Positions 1 to 6,884 of a DNA stretch of 17,001 nt are shown piece after piece. A program made the position numbers and the translations under genes. Position 1 is the first letter of the stretch. Each line of letters begins with the position of its first letter. A model generated the notes under the pieces. That model was not told the DNA's origin and ran no database searches. It was given only the letters and a program-made list of their open reading frames with translations. Origin of the DNA: CAZKWY01 sp964556655 (lineage in GTDB: Bacteria > Patescibacteriota > Minisyncoccia > Portnoybacterales > UBA2143); assembly GCA_964556655.1 (NCBI GenBank), contig CAZKWY010000018.1, positions 1 to 17,001 on the forward strand, written 5' to 3'.

Positions 1-1347
1 CTCTGCGTCTGGGTTTCGGACAAGGTCGCCGTCAACTACGTCAGCGGAAGAGTCTGATTTTTGCTCTTCTTGTTCTTCCTGTTCTTCTTGCTCTTCTTGG
101 TCTGAAGAATCTTCATTGTCTCCCTTATCCTCGTCCCCTGTTTCTTCTTCGCTTTCTTCGCTTTCGTCCTTAATAAGAGATTCTATTACGCCTATCAGGG
201 CGTTGCTTGTATTGTAAGCGCCGCTCTTTTGGTAAGCTAGCGCCACCTTTCCTCCTCCAAGATAAGCAACAGTTGTAGAGCCGGTGGAGCTCTTATTAAA
301 ATCAACAGGCGCGTTATAAGCAACGCTTTTGCCAAAAACACTGCCTACCACTGCTCGGCCATAACCATAAAGATTGTCCCGATAAATTAAGATAAACTTT
401 TCCTCGTTAAGACTGGAAGAAGCGACATAGCCTGTCGCTCGAGAATTAAACTCGTACTCAGACCCATAGCTAATAACCTTATCTGAAATCTCTCCGACTA
501 CCGCACGACCATAATTATTTCCTCCGATGTCTTTATAGGCGACAACAAATTTATTTTCCGAAAGCGCGCTTGCGGTTAAATAATCTGTTTTAGCATGATT
601 AAAAGAATATTCCTCGCCATAACTAATTATCTCTCCCGAAACAGACCCGACTAAAGCCATAGTCCATCCCAGGCCACCTCCCTTATCGATATAAGAAAGG
701 ACAAATTTTTCCTCTGACAAAGCATCGCTTTTAATATCAGTGGTTTCCGCATTATTAAAGGGTTGTTCCGAGGAAAAATTAATTTCATTTCCGGAGATAT
801 CAGCGATTAATCCTTTGCCCGCCTTGTAAGAACCGTTCTCCTGCCAAAAAATAACTGCCCGGCTGCCTGAGAGAGAACTGGCCGAAATATAATTAGTCAA
901 TCCCGGATTAAAGATATGCTCCGGCCCATAATTGACGGATGTTCCGGAAATATTGGCTATTAGCGCTGTGCCGTAGCCAAGATAGCCAGTATCTTTGTAG
1001 GCAATAATCAACTTATTTTCGCTAAGCAAAGAAGCTGAAAGATAGTCTGTGTCAGAAGGGTTAAAAATATGCTTACTGCCATAGGATATCTTTTCGCCTT
1101 CAATAGTGCCAACAACAACTGTCCCATATCCTTTTCCACCGCCGTCATCTTTAAAGACCATGGCAAACTTATCCTCGGACAAAGGAATGATAGAAAGATA
1201 ACTGCCCTTAGCTCCGTTAAAAATATGCTCTGAACCAAAAACAATCTCCTCATCTTCGCTAGCTTGCGCTAAAGGCGCGGACAGAACAAAACTAAACGAT
1301 ACAAAAAACAAAATTAAAGCTGTTGGCTTAAAAATATTTTTAGACAT
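1..1347 (-). CDS. Secreted seven-repeat (beta-propeller-like) surface protein, C-terminus outside window
   Basis: The frame is open from ATG at 1347 to the window edge (449 codons visible, no stop), so the gene is 3'-truncated by the window. Residues 1-29 are a signal peptide: Lys at 3 and 7, hydrophobic core 8-24, and AQA at 27-29 as a likely signal peptidase I site. Residues about 37-389 hold seven tandem modules of 50-52 residues, marked by FN at 43, 95, 146, 197, 249, 300 and 350. The consensus is roughly YLSASxLSENKFVVAYKD, a Gly/Tyr turn, AVVGxISG, then ISYGSEYxFN. Seven such modules fit a seven-bladed beta-propeller (inference). Residues about 392-432 are an acidic linker with QEE repeats. 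The last visible residues are DGDLVRNPDAE, which I recall as the start of a C-terminal module in Parcubacteria surface proteins. It is probably exported and cell-surface. The ligand is unknown. Upstream AGGA lies too far (about 15 nt) to be a convincing RBS. Confidence 0.85.
   Translation of the reverse strand, partial: MSKNIFKPTALILFFVSFSFVLSAPLAQASEDEEIVFGSEHIFNGAKGSYLSIIPLSEDKFAMVFKDDGGGKGYGTVVVGTIEGEKISYGSKHIFNPSDTDYLSASLLSENKLIIAYKDTGYLGYGTALIANISGTSVNYGPEHIFNPGLTNYISASSLSGSRAVIFWQENGSYKAGKGLIADISGNEINFSSEQPFNNAETTDIKSDALSEEKFVLSYIDKGGGLGWTMALVGSVSGEIISYGEEYSFNHAKTDYLTASALSENKFVVAYKDIGGNNYGRAVVGEISDKVISYGSEYEFNSRATGYVASSSLNEEKFILIYRDNLYGYGRAVVGSVFGKSVAYNAPVDFNKSSTGSTTVAYLGGGKVALAYQKSGAYNTSNALIGVIESLIKDESEESEEETGDEDKGDNEDSSDQEEQEEQEEQEEQKSDSSADVVDGDLVRNPDAE
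61..99 (-). repeat. Short tandem repeat encoding (QEE)n
   Basis: A 9-nt unit is repeated with third-position variation and encodes Gln-Glu-Glu four times plus a final Gln, inside the acidic linker of the secreted repeat protein. It is low-complexity coding sequence, probably a flexible spacer between the propeller-like domain and the C-terminal module. Such a tract can change length by slippage in steps that keep the frame. Confidence 0.7.
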
Positions 1348-1403
1348 AACATTTAAAATTTTCCTATTTGATTAAATTTTAACACAGACGAAAAATAAGT
1401 AAA

Positions 1404-1418
1404 GCAAGAAAAGCTTGC
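1404..1418. repeat. Short inverted repeat in divergent intergenic region
   Basis: GCAAG, five-base spacer AAAAG, CTTGC. It lies between the divergent secreted-protein and sugar-transferase genes and overlaps the proposed -35 element of the latter (1415-1420), so it could be an operator half-site pair. Five base pairs is short enough to occur by chance. Confidence 0.25.
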
Positions 1419-1443
1419 CTTATTAGAAAAAAAATGACAAAAT
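1415..1443 (+). promoter_or_regulatory. Candidate sigma-70-type promoter for the initiating sugar transferase
   Basis: TTGCCT at 1415-1420, 17-base spacer, CAAAAT at 1438-1443. The start codon at 1454 is only 10 bases after the -10 box, so a transcript from here would have almost no leader. That fits the lack of an RBS. Found by eye only. Confidence 0.4.
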
Positions 1444-1453
1444 ATCAAGCAAG

Positions 1454-2788
1454 ATGATGCTTAACTCCAAAAAATCACTGCTTTTTTTAGGGGACATCTG
1501 TGCCCTTTACCTCTCCCTAGGGCTTACTTTAATCTTGCGCTACGGCGGAAATTTCAGTTCTAATTTATGGCAAAGACACTTTTTCCCCTTCACTTTGCTT
1601 TACGCTCTTTGGATTATTATTTTCTACATTGCCGGTATGTATGAATTGACTTTAGCCAGAAACAATATTAATTTCTACTCCACCATCCTCCAAAGCCTCA
1701 TCATCAACACGAGCCTTTCCATCGCTTTCTTCTATTTTATCCCCTATTTCAGCATTACTCCAAAAACCAATCTCTTTCTCAACCTCATTCTTTTCACTGT
1801 TGTTTTCTCCATTTGGCGCCAAAGCTATAACCATTCTATCACGAACAAAAAAACTCTTAACAACGTTTTAATTATCGGCGGAGGAAAAGAAACTGATCAG
1901 ATTAAAAAAGTGGCCCGCGAGAACCCCCAGCTTGGTTATCGTATCTCAGAGCAAATTAATCCGCGAGACATTCAAACCCCCTTCGATCTTTTGGAAATGG
2001 TCACTCGCGAAGAAATCAGATCCATCATCACAGCTATTGACCCGCATCAGGATTCAAAATTAGTCCAAAGTCTCTATCAGTGCCTTCCTTTAAAAGTAAA
2101 CTTCAGCGATCTGCCTTCTTTTTATGAAAAAATCTTAGGCAAAGTGCCTATTTCAAGCATTGGCGAAATATGGTTTCTAGAAAATCTAACCGAAAGCCAG
2201 AAAAATTTCTATGAAGCGATTAAAAGGGTCTTGGACATGATAGGCGCCTTTTTCTTTGGGCTAATTGCTCTTCTTTTCTTTCCTTTCATTGCTCTGACGA
2301 TAAAAACAGACAGTCGAGGGCCAATTTTTTACACCCAAAGAAGGATCGGACAAGACGGACAAATTTTCAAAGTAGTTAAATTTCGCTCTATGATAGAAGA
2401 AGCGGAAAAAGGAGGTGTTCAATGGGCCGACAAGCATGACCATCGCATTACCCGCGTAGGAAGATTTTTAAGAAAGACCCGCTTAGACGAACTGCCTCAG
2501 CTCTGGAATATCTTTATTGGCCAGATGAGCTTCATCGGTCCTCGGCCAGAAAGGATTGAGTTTGTCCAACGCCTGGAAAAAGAAATCCCTTATTATCAAA
2601 TTCGTCATATTATTAAGCCGGGGCTAACTGGCTGGGCGCAAGTCAATTTTCATTACGGGGCCTCTGTAGAAGACAGCATTGAGAAACTCCAGTACGAACT
2701 CTATTATATCAAACACCGTTCTTTCATTCTTGACGTAAGCGTTATTTTAAAAACCATTAATATTGTCCTCAAAGGCGGAGGAAGGTAG
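1454..2788 (+). CDS. Polyprenyl-phosphate sugar-1-phosphate transferase (bacterial sugar transferase, WcaJ/WbaP-like)
   Basis: This is a membrane phosphoglycosyltransferase expected to move a hexose-1-phosphate from a nucleotide sugar onto undecaprenyl phosphate, the first step of lipid-linked glycan assembly. About four N-terminal membrane segments (residues ~10-28, 46-62, 79-99, 106-120) are followed by a Rossmann-like domain with VLIIGGG at 138-144. A further membrane/re-entrant helix at ~262-283 leads into the catalytic domain: KFRSM 309-313, TRLDELPQLWN 342-352 carrying the Asp-Glu pair D345/E346, GPRPE 362-366 and KPGLTGWAQVN 388-398. The length (444 aa) is normal for the five-helix polyisoprenyl-phosphate hexose-1-phosphate transferase family. 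The sugar specificity cannot be read from the sequence. ATG at 1454 is chosen; ATG at 1457 is equally possible. No Shine-Dalgarno is visible. It converges with the phosphatase gene, with stops 4 bases apart. Confidence 0.95.
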   Translation: MMLNSKKSLLFLGDICALYLSLGLTLILRYGGNFSSNLWQRHFFPFTLLYALWIIIFYIAGMYELTLARNNINFYSTILQSLIINTSLSIAFFYFIPYFSITPKTNLFLNLILFTVVFSIWRQSYNHSITNKKTLNNVLIIGGGKETDQIKKVARENPQLGYRISEQINPRDIQTPFDLLEMVTREEIRSIITAIDPHQDSKLVQSLYQCLPLKVNFSDLPSFYEKILGKVPISSIGEIWFLENLTESQKNFYEAIKRVLDMIGAFFFGLIALLFFPFIALTIKTDSRGPIFYTQRRIGQDGQIFKVVKFRSMIEEAEKGGVQWADKHDHRITRVGRFLRKTRLDELPQLWNIFIGQMSFIGPRPERIEFVQRLEKEIPYYQIRHIIKPGLTGWAQVNFHYGASVEDSIEKLQYELYYIKHRSFILDVSVILKTINIVLKGGGR

Positions 2789-2793
2789 CCTTT
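2771..2793. terminator. Weak, possibly bidirectional terminator hairpin at a convergent gene junction
   Basis: AAAGGC at 2771-2776 pairs with GCCTTT at 2788-2793 across an 11-base loop, so the hairpin spans the end of the sugar transferase gene and reaches the stop of the opposing phosphatase gene. The plus-strand T run is only four bases and the loop is long, so termination would be weak at best. Confidence 0.3.
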
Positions 2794-3602
2794 TAAGAAT
2801 CAGAATCAGTTAATGCTTCTATTAGCTCGTCATGCAAAAGGCCATTGCTTGCCGCCACGCCCCCTTTAAGTTTAATTTCTTCTTTGTTATAGACCAATCT
2901 TCTTCCGCAAACATCGCTAACCGCTCCTCTCGCTTCTTTTAAAACAACCTCCGGAGCGCAGGTATCCCATTGCCCCATCTGATCGGTAAAATTAAAAAAT
3001 ATTTCCGCCTTTCCTTCAGCGATCAAACCAAGCTTGATACCCATGCTTCCCACTTGCTCAATGTCGGCTAAATTCATTTCTTTAGCCAATTTTTTTTCTC
3101 TTTCCCTAAGATGCGAACGACTAATCACCAGACAGGCATCTTTCATTTTTTCTTTTTCGGAAACACGCAAGCGTTTATTTTCTAGACCCATTTTAAGATA
3201 AGCGCCTTCGCCGGCTTGAGCTGAATAAAGCTTATTCTTCGTCGGCTGGTAAACAATTCCTAACACTGGCCGGCTTCGTTCTGACAAGCCAATCATTAAA
3301 CAAAAATCTCCCGTCTTGTTAATAAAATCGGAAGTTCCATCCAAAGGATCAACTATCCAAACCCTTTCTTGGCTTATTCTTGAAAGATCGTCCTTCGACT
3401 CCTCTGAAAGGATAGGCAAGCCATAAATAGAAAGCTCTTGAGAAATAATTTCATTAGCGATCAAATCAGCCTTCGTAACCGGAGAACGATCTCCTTTTTG
3501 GAAGACCTGATAAGAGCTTTGCGAGTATATCTCCATGACTGCCCGGCCAGCTCGCCGAATAGCCTTTTCAAGATGGTCCATGGAAATTTTTTTCATCATC
3601 AA
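2793..3602 (-). CDS. 3'(2'),5'-bisphosphate nucleotidase, CysQ/BPNT1-like (inositol monophosphatase superfamily)
   Basis: This is a Mg2+-dependent phosphatase of the lithium-sensitive superfamily. The metal-site motifs are all present: SPVTKAD 40-46, EES 67-69, DPLDGT 85-90 and WDTCAPE 212-218. The WDTCAPE form resembles 3'-phosphoadenosine-5'-phosphate (PAP) phosphatases of the BPNT1/CysQ branch more than inositol monophosphatase, so conversion of PAP to AMP plus phosphate is the preferred reading. Inositol monophosphatase or fructose-1,6-bisphosphatase activity is the alternative. The 269-aa length is normal. A sulfotransferase gene at 15540-16442 would generate PAP, which supports the assignment. 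Three ATG codons lie in a row (3602, 3599, 3596). The first is used here, with no Shine-Dalgarno upstream. The gene is divergent from the epimerase gene across 74 bases. Confidence 0.85.
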   Translation of the reverse strand: MMMKKISMDHLEKAIRRAGRAVMEIYSQSSYQVFQKGDRSPVTKADLIANEIISQELSIYGLPILSEESKDDLSRISQERVWIVDPLDGTSDFINKTGDFCLMIGLSERSRPVLGIVYQPTKNKLYSAQAGEGAYLKMGLENKRLRVSEKEKMKDACLVISRSHLREREKKLAKEMNLADIEQVGSMGIKLGLIAEGKAEIFFNFTDQMGQWDTCAPEVVLKEARGAVSDVCGRRLVYNKEEIKLKGGVAASNGLLHDELIEALTDSDS

Positions 3603-3610
3603 ATCTTTTT

Positions 3611-3645
3611 TTGACTTTTCTTAGAGAAAAGCATAATAATATAAT
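3611..3645 (+). promoter_or_regulatory. Candidate promoter for the epimerase-aminotransferase operon
   Basis: TTGACT at 3611-3616, 17-base spacer, TAATAA at 3634-3639. A perfect TATAAT also occurs at 3640-3645 but is too far (23 bases) from that -35. The leader to ATG 3677 would be about 25-30 bases and contains no Shine-Dalgarno. Confidence 0.5.
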
Positions 3646-3658
3646 AAAATCTTATCAA
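3630..3658 (-). promoter_or_regulatory. Candidate promoter for the bisphosphate nucleotidase gene
   Basis: On the minus strand, TTGATA (3658-3653), 17-base spacer, TATGCT (3635-3630). The box overlaps the -10 region of the opposing epimerase promoter, so the two would compete for polymerase if both are real. Confidence 0.35.
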
Positions 3659-3676
3659 TAACCTCTTTTATAAAAA

Positions 3677-4660
3677 ATGGGCAAAAAAATTTTTATCGCC
3701 GGCGGCACCGGCTTCATAGGATACCATACCACCAAAGAGCTTTTAAGCAAAGGCCACCATGTAGTCATTTATGACAACTTTTCCAATTACATTCCGCCTC
3801 AAGAAGGGCACTATCCTTTCTATCTGCAAAAAAGATTAGAAGATATCAAAGACAACGCGGAAATTATTAGAGGAGATGTTCGCGATAAACAAACTTTAGC
3901 CCAAGCCATCAAACAGACTAAACCGGAAATAATCATCAATTTAGTGGCCATCCCATTAGCCAAGGCCTCCAATGTTTTCTTTGAAGATGCTATTCATATT
4001 AACCTTAACGGACACATTAATCTCTTGGACGCCGCCAGAAGCGTTGATTCAGTAGAAAGAATCCTTTATTCGTCTTCCAGTTTTGTTTACGGACATTTCC
4101 AATACGATCCCGCCGATGAAGAACACCCTACCCATCCTATTGATATTTACGGCGCGACCAAGCTTTCCTGTGAAATATTAAGCCGAAGTTATAGCGAACG
4201 CTTCGGTGTAGAATACACTGTAATTAGGCCTTCGGCCGTTTATGGGCCAACCGACGCCAACCGCCGCGTTAGCCAAATTTTTGTTGAAAATGTTTTGACC
4301 AATAAACCGCTCTGCTTGCACGGAGGAGGCAAGGATAGAGTTGACTTTACTTATGTTACCGACATAGCCCATGGCTTTGTCCTAGCCGCCCTCTCGCCAG
4401 AAGCTAAAAACCAAGTTTTTAATATCACCGCGGGCCAAGGACGAAGCGCCGAAGAATTCGCTCAAATTCTAGAAAAATTAATGCCGGGAAAAGTAAAAAC
4501 GGAAATCAAACCAGCCGAGACAAATCGGCCAGTACGAGGATCTCTTGCTATCAGCAAAGCCCAAAATCTGCTCGGCTATCAACCTCGCTACCAGTTAGAA
4601 GAAGGCCTTAAAGAATACCTGGAGTATATTAAATCCACCGGCTTATTTAATAATTACTAG
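3677..4660 (+). CDS. NAD-dependent nucleotide-sugar epimerase/dehydratase (extended SDR)
   Basis: This is a cytoplasmic extended short-chain dehydrogenase, probably acting on a UDP- or other NDP-sugar. GGTGFIG at 9-15 is the NAD-binding loop and D33 closes the second strand. The catalytic set is S133/S134 in YSSSSFVYG plus Y158 and K162 in YGATK. RPSAVYGP at 184-191 and the C-terminal half match the sugar-nucleotide-binding part. The segment that reads TDEVYG in 4,6-dehydratases is SSSFVYG here, without the Asp-Glu pair, so a 4-epimerase (Glc/Gal, GlcNAc/GalNAc or GlcA/GalA type) is more likely than a dehydratase. The usual HxAA segment reads NLVAIPLA at 88-95, a mild deviation. The stop is 4 bases before the next gene, so the two genes form an operon. 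The exact substrate cannot be assigned. Confidence 0.9.
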   Translation: MGKKIFIAGGTGFIGYHTTKELLSKGHHVVIYDNFSNYIPPQEGHYPFYLQKRLEDIKDNAEIIRGDVRDKQTLAQAIKQTKPEIIINLVAIPLAKASNVFFEDAIHINLNGHINLLDAARSVDSVERILYSSSSFVYGHFQYDPADEEHPTHPIDIYGATKLSCEILSRSYSERFGVEYTVIRPSAVYGPTDANRRVSQIFVENVLTNKPLCLHGGGKDRVDFTYVTDIAHGFVLAALSPEAKNQVFNITAGQGRSAEEFAQILEKLMPGKVKTEIKPAETNRPVRGSLAISKAQNLLGYQPRYQLEEGLKEYLEYIKSTGLFNNY

Positions 4661-4664
4661 ACTT

Positions 4665-5789
4665 ATGGAGGTCAAGCTATGCAAAGCCTATCTTAATAAA
4701 AAGGAATTGAACGCCATCAAGACAGCGCTTGATTCCGGCTGGCTTACTCACGGCCCCAAAAATCAAGAGTTTGAACAAATATTTGCCGACTATGTCGGCG
4801 CCAAACATGCTGTCAGCTTAAATTCCTGCGCCTCGGCTCTCTTTGCGGTCATTAAAACACTTAACATTACTGGCGAAGTCATTCTGCCCAGCTTTACTTT
4901 TGTCGCCTCGGCTAACGCCATAGAGACCGCCGGCGCCCGGCCTGTTTTTTGCGATATAGATTACCAGACCGGAAACATTGATCCAAAGACCATAGAAAAG
5001 AAAATTACTTCAAAAACTCAAGCCATTATGCCAGTCCATTTTGCCGGCCAAAGTTGCCAAATGGATGAAATTATGAAAATTGCCCGCCAGCATAAACTTT
5101 CGGTCATTGAGGATTCGGCCGAAGCAATCGGCGCTGAATACCAAGGCAAAAGAACTGGTTCTTTCGGCATTGGCTGTTTTTCTTTTTTCCCGACCAAAAA
5201 CATCACTACTGGCGAAGGCGGCATGGTTACCACTAGCAACAAATCTTTAATTCAAAGCATCAAGACTCTTATGGGACACGGCATTCCTAAAATGACCAAT
5301 CAAAGGGTCAAAGAAAAAACTCCTTGGCGCCGCTCCGCTGTCGCGGCCGGCTATAATTTTCGGATGAGCAACATTTTAGCAGCCATCGGCGTTGAGCAAA
5401 TGAAAAAGATAGACCAGATGAATAATTTGCGACGAGAACGAGCCATCTATCTCAGCCAAAAGCTAAAAGGCTTGCCAGACATTGAGCTGCCGCGAGAAAT
5501 GCCCCATGCCAAGCACGTCTATCAGATGTATACTATTAAGATTAAACAAGGAAACCGCGACGCGCTAGTCAGGCGGCTAAAAGACCAAGGTATTGAAGCA
5601 TCGGTCCATTTTGATCCGCCAGTCCACCTTCACCAATACTACCAGAAAAAATATGGCTACAAAAAAGGTGATTTTCCCGTCAGCGAAAAACTTTCTTCTT
5701 CTATTATTACTCTGCCCATGCATCCAGCTATAACTAAAAGAGAGATAAATTATCTTTCTTCCATTTTAAAACATTCATTAAACGCCTGA
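4665..5789 (+). CDS. DegT/DnrJ/EryC1-family PLP-dependent aminotransferase
   Basis: This is a sugar aminotransferase of the ArnB/PglE/WecE type, expected to convert a keto group of a nucleotide sugar into an amine using PLP and an amino-acid donor. K178 in FFPTKNITTGEGG is the Schiff-base lysine, and D150 in VIEDSAEAIGA contacts the PLP ring. LPSFTFVASANAI (74-86) and the GYNFRMSNILAAIGVEQ segment (229-245) are family hallmarks. The 374-aa length is normal. The gene follows the epimerase by 4 bases and is followed by a terminator. A GGAGGT lies just inside the start and would suit ATG at 4679, but that codon is out of frame, so ATG 4665 is kept. No dedicated 4,6-dehydratase is visible in this window to supply a 4-keto substrate. 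The product sugar is therefore unknown. Confidence 0.92.
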   Translation: MEVKLCKAYLNKKELNAIKTALDSGWLTHGPKNQEFEQIFADYVGAKHAVSLNSCASALFAVIKTLNITGEVILPSFTFVASANAIETAGARPVFCDIDYQTGNIDPKTIEKKITSKTQAIMPVHFAGQSCQMDEIMKIARQHKLSVIEDSAEAIGAEYQGKRTGSFGIGCFSFFPTKNITTGEGGMVTTSNKSLIQSIKTLMGHGIPKMTNQRVKEKTPWRRSAVAAGYNFRMSNILAAIGVEQMKKIDQMNNLRRERAIYLSQKLKGLPDIELPREMPHAKHVYQMYTIKIKQGNRDALVRRLKDQGIEASVHFDPPVHLHQYYQKKYGYKKGDFPVSEKLSSSIITLPMHPAITKREINYLSSILKHSLNA

Positions 5790-5820
5790 AACGCCACTGA
5801 AGACAAAAAAGAATAAGCCA

Positions 5821-5851
5821 AAAAAAGAACGCTAAAATGCGTCTTTTTTTT
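5821..5851 (+). terminator. Rho-independent terminator after the aminotransferase gene
   Basis: AAAAAAG, a bulged A, then ACGC, loop TAAAAT, GCGT and CTTTTTT, ending in a run of nine T. It lies 31 bases after the aminotransferase stop and separates that operon from the GT2/radical SAM operon. Confidence 0.8.
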
Positions 5852-5858
5852 AATAAAG

Positions 5859-5887
5859 TTGATTTTATAAAAGCTTTGTAGTAATGT
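5859..5887 (+). promoter_or_regulatory. Candidate promoter of the GT2/radical SAM operon
   Basis: TTGATT at 5859-5864, 17-base spacer, TAATGT at 5882-5887, directly behind the terminator. A transcript from here would start near 5895 and have a leader of about 65 bases to ATG 5961. Confidence 0.4.
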
Positions 5888-5960
5888 CTCAATATATTTA
5901 AAAACAACTTTGGTTTTGCTTGTTGACACGAATCAACAAACAGAGCCCAAGCCCAAAAAT

Positions 5961-6878
5961 ATGCAAGAATACCGCTTGCCTTATGTAGTAGTTTATATCC
6001 CCGCCTATAATGAAGAAGGATCTATTGCGAAAATTATTGAAAAAATTAACCAGCTTTATAAAAATAGCCAGGAAAGAGATTTTGTTTTGGATATTATTGT
6101 CATAGACGACGGTTCCAAAGACCGGACCGCTGAAGTTGCCCGTCAAGCTGGCGTAAAAAAAATTATTACTCATCCCTATAACCGGGGATTGGGCGTGGCA
6201 GTCAGAACCGCTATGCAAACCGCCTATGAGATGGGCGCTGATATCGCCGTTAAGATTGACGCGGATATGCAAAATCCGCCCGAAGAAATAGAAACAGTCA
6301 TCCGGCCTATTCTTGAAGATAGAGCTGACTGCGTTTTTGGCTCGCGCCTCATTGGCGGCCTGCAATACAAAATGCCTCTCTATCGCGAGTGGGGAAACAA
6401 GTTTTTTGCCTGGCTTTGTTCTAAAATCACCGGGCTAAAAGTTACCGACGCCACCACCGGCCTTATTGCCACCCACCGAAGATATTTAGAGGTTTTTAAT
6501 ATCATTAAAAACTATAACGAAACCCAGCAGCTGATTATTGATTCTTGGGGAAAGCATATGCGAGTTATGGAAGTATCAACTAAGTTCTTCCCTAGAAACT
6601 CTGGCGGCTCTTTTATCAAAATGGGGCTTAAATACCCTCTAAACGTTTTACCGACTATTTTTAGAATGTATATCCACTTCAAGCCCTTGAGATTCTTTCT
6701 TACTGTCGGCCTTATCTTCCTTATTATCGGCCTAATCGGCGCTATCTATCTTTTGTCCGTCAGCCAAGACAAACAAGTTTTTTTTGGCGACGCCACTATT
6801 GCCATTTTGATTCTCTTGGGTTTTCAGATAATCTTTTTTGGTCTTTTGGCAGACCAGATCAGTTATCGCAGGAAATAG
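5961..6878 (+). CDS. GT2 polyprenyl-phosphate glycosyltransferase (DPM1/GtrB-like)
   Basis: This family transfers a sugar from a nucleotide donor to polyprenyl phosphate at the inner face of the membrane. The GT-A domain occupies residues ~8-235: VVVYIPAYNEEGS 9-21, IDDGSKD 48-54, the metal-binding KIDADMQNPP 98-107 and GSRL 127-130. Two C-terminal membrane helices follow at ~244-266 and 278-298, as in GtrB-like and GT2 Dpm-type enzymes. The start is set at ATG 5961 because homologous proteins begin a few residues before the VVVYIPAYNEE strand. An in-frame TTG at 5910 would add 17 unconserved residues. It is the first gene of an operon: six bases separate it from the radical SAM gene. Its product would be a polyprenyl-P-sugar, a plausible donor for the GT-C protein at 11321-13045 (inference). 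The transferred sugar is unknown. Confidence 0.88.
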   Translation: MQEYRLPYVVVYIPAYNEEGSIAKIIEKINQLYKNSQERDFVLDIIVIDDGSKDRTAEVARQAGVKKIITHPYNRGLGVAVRTAMQTAYEMGADIAVKIDADMQNPPEEIETVIRPILEDRADCVFGSRLIGGLQYKMPLYREWGNKFFAWLCSKITGLKVTDATTGLIATHRRYLEVFNIIKNYNETQQLIIDSWGKHMRVMEVSTKFFPRNSGGSFIKMGLKYPLNVLPTIFRMYIHFKPLRFFLTVGLIFLIIGLIGAIYLLSVSQDKQVFFGDATIAILILLGFQIIFFGLLADQISYRRK

Positions 6879-6884
6879 GAGCAT

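Noticed and set aside
1008..1253. 81-residue minus-strand ORF
   Set aside because: It overlaps the seven-repeat secreted protein in another frame and shows no domain or start signal of its own.
4668..4681. GGAGGT followed by ATG at 4679 as the real aminotransferase start
   Set aside because: That ATG is out of frame and soon reaches a stop, while the frame from 4665 gives the complete family N-terminus.
5910..5960. TTG start at 5910 for the GT2 gene, adding 17 residues
   Set aside because: The added residues are unlike the family and no RBS precedes the TTG. ATG 5961 puts the start just before the conserved VVVYIPAYNEE strand.
5898..6365. 155-residue minus-strand ORF opposite the GT2 gene
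   Set aside because: It is a shadow of the GT2 coding sequence; the plus-strand frame carries all the family motifs.
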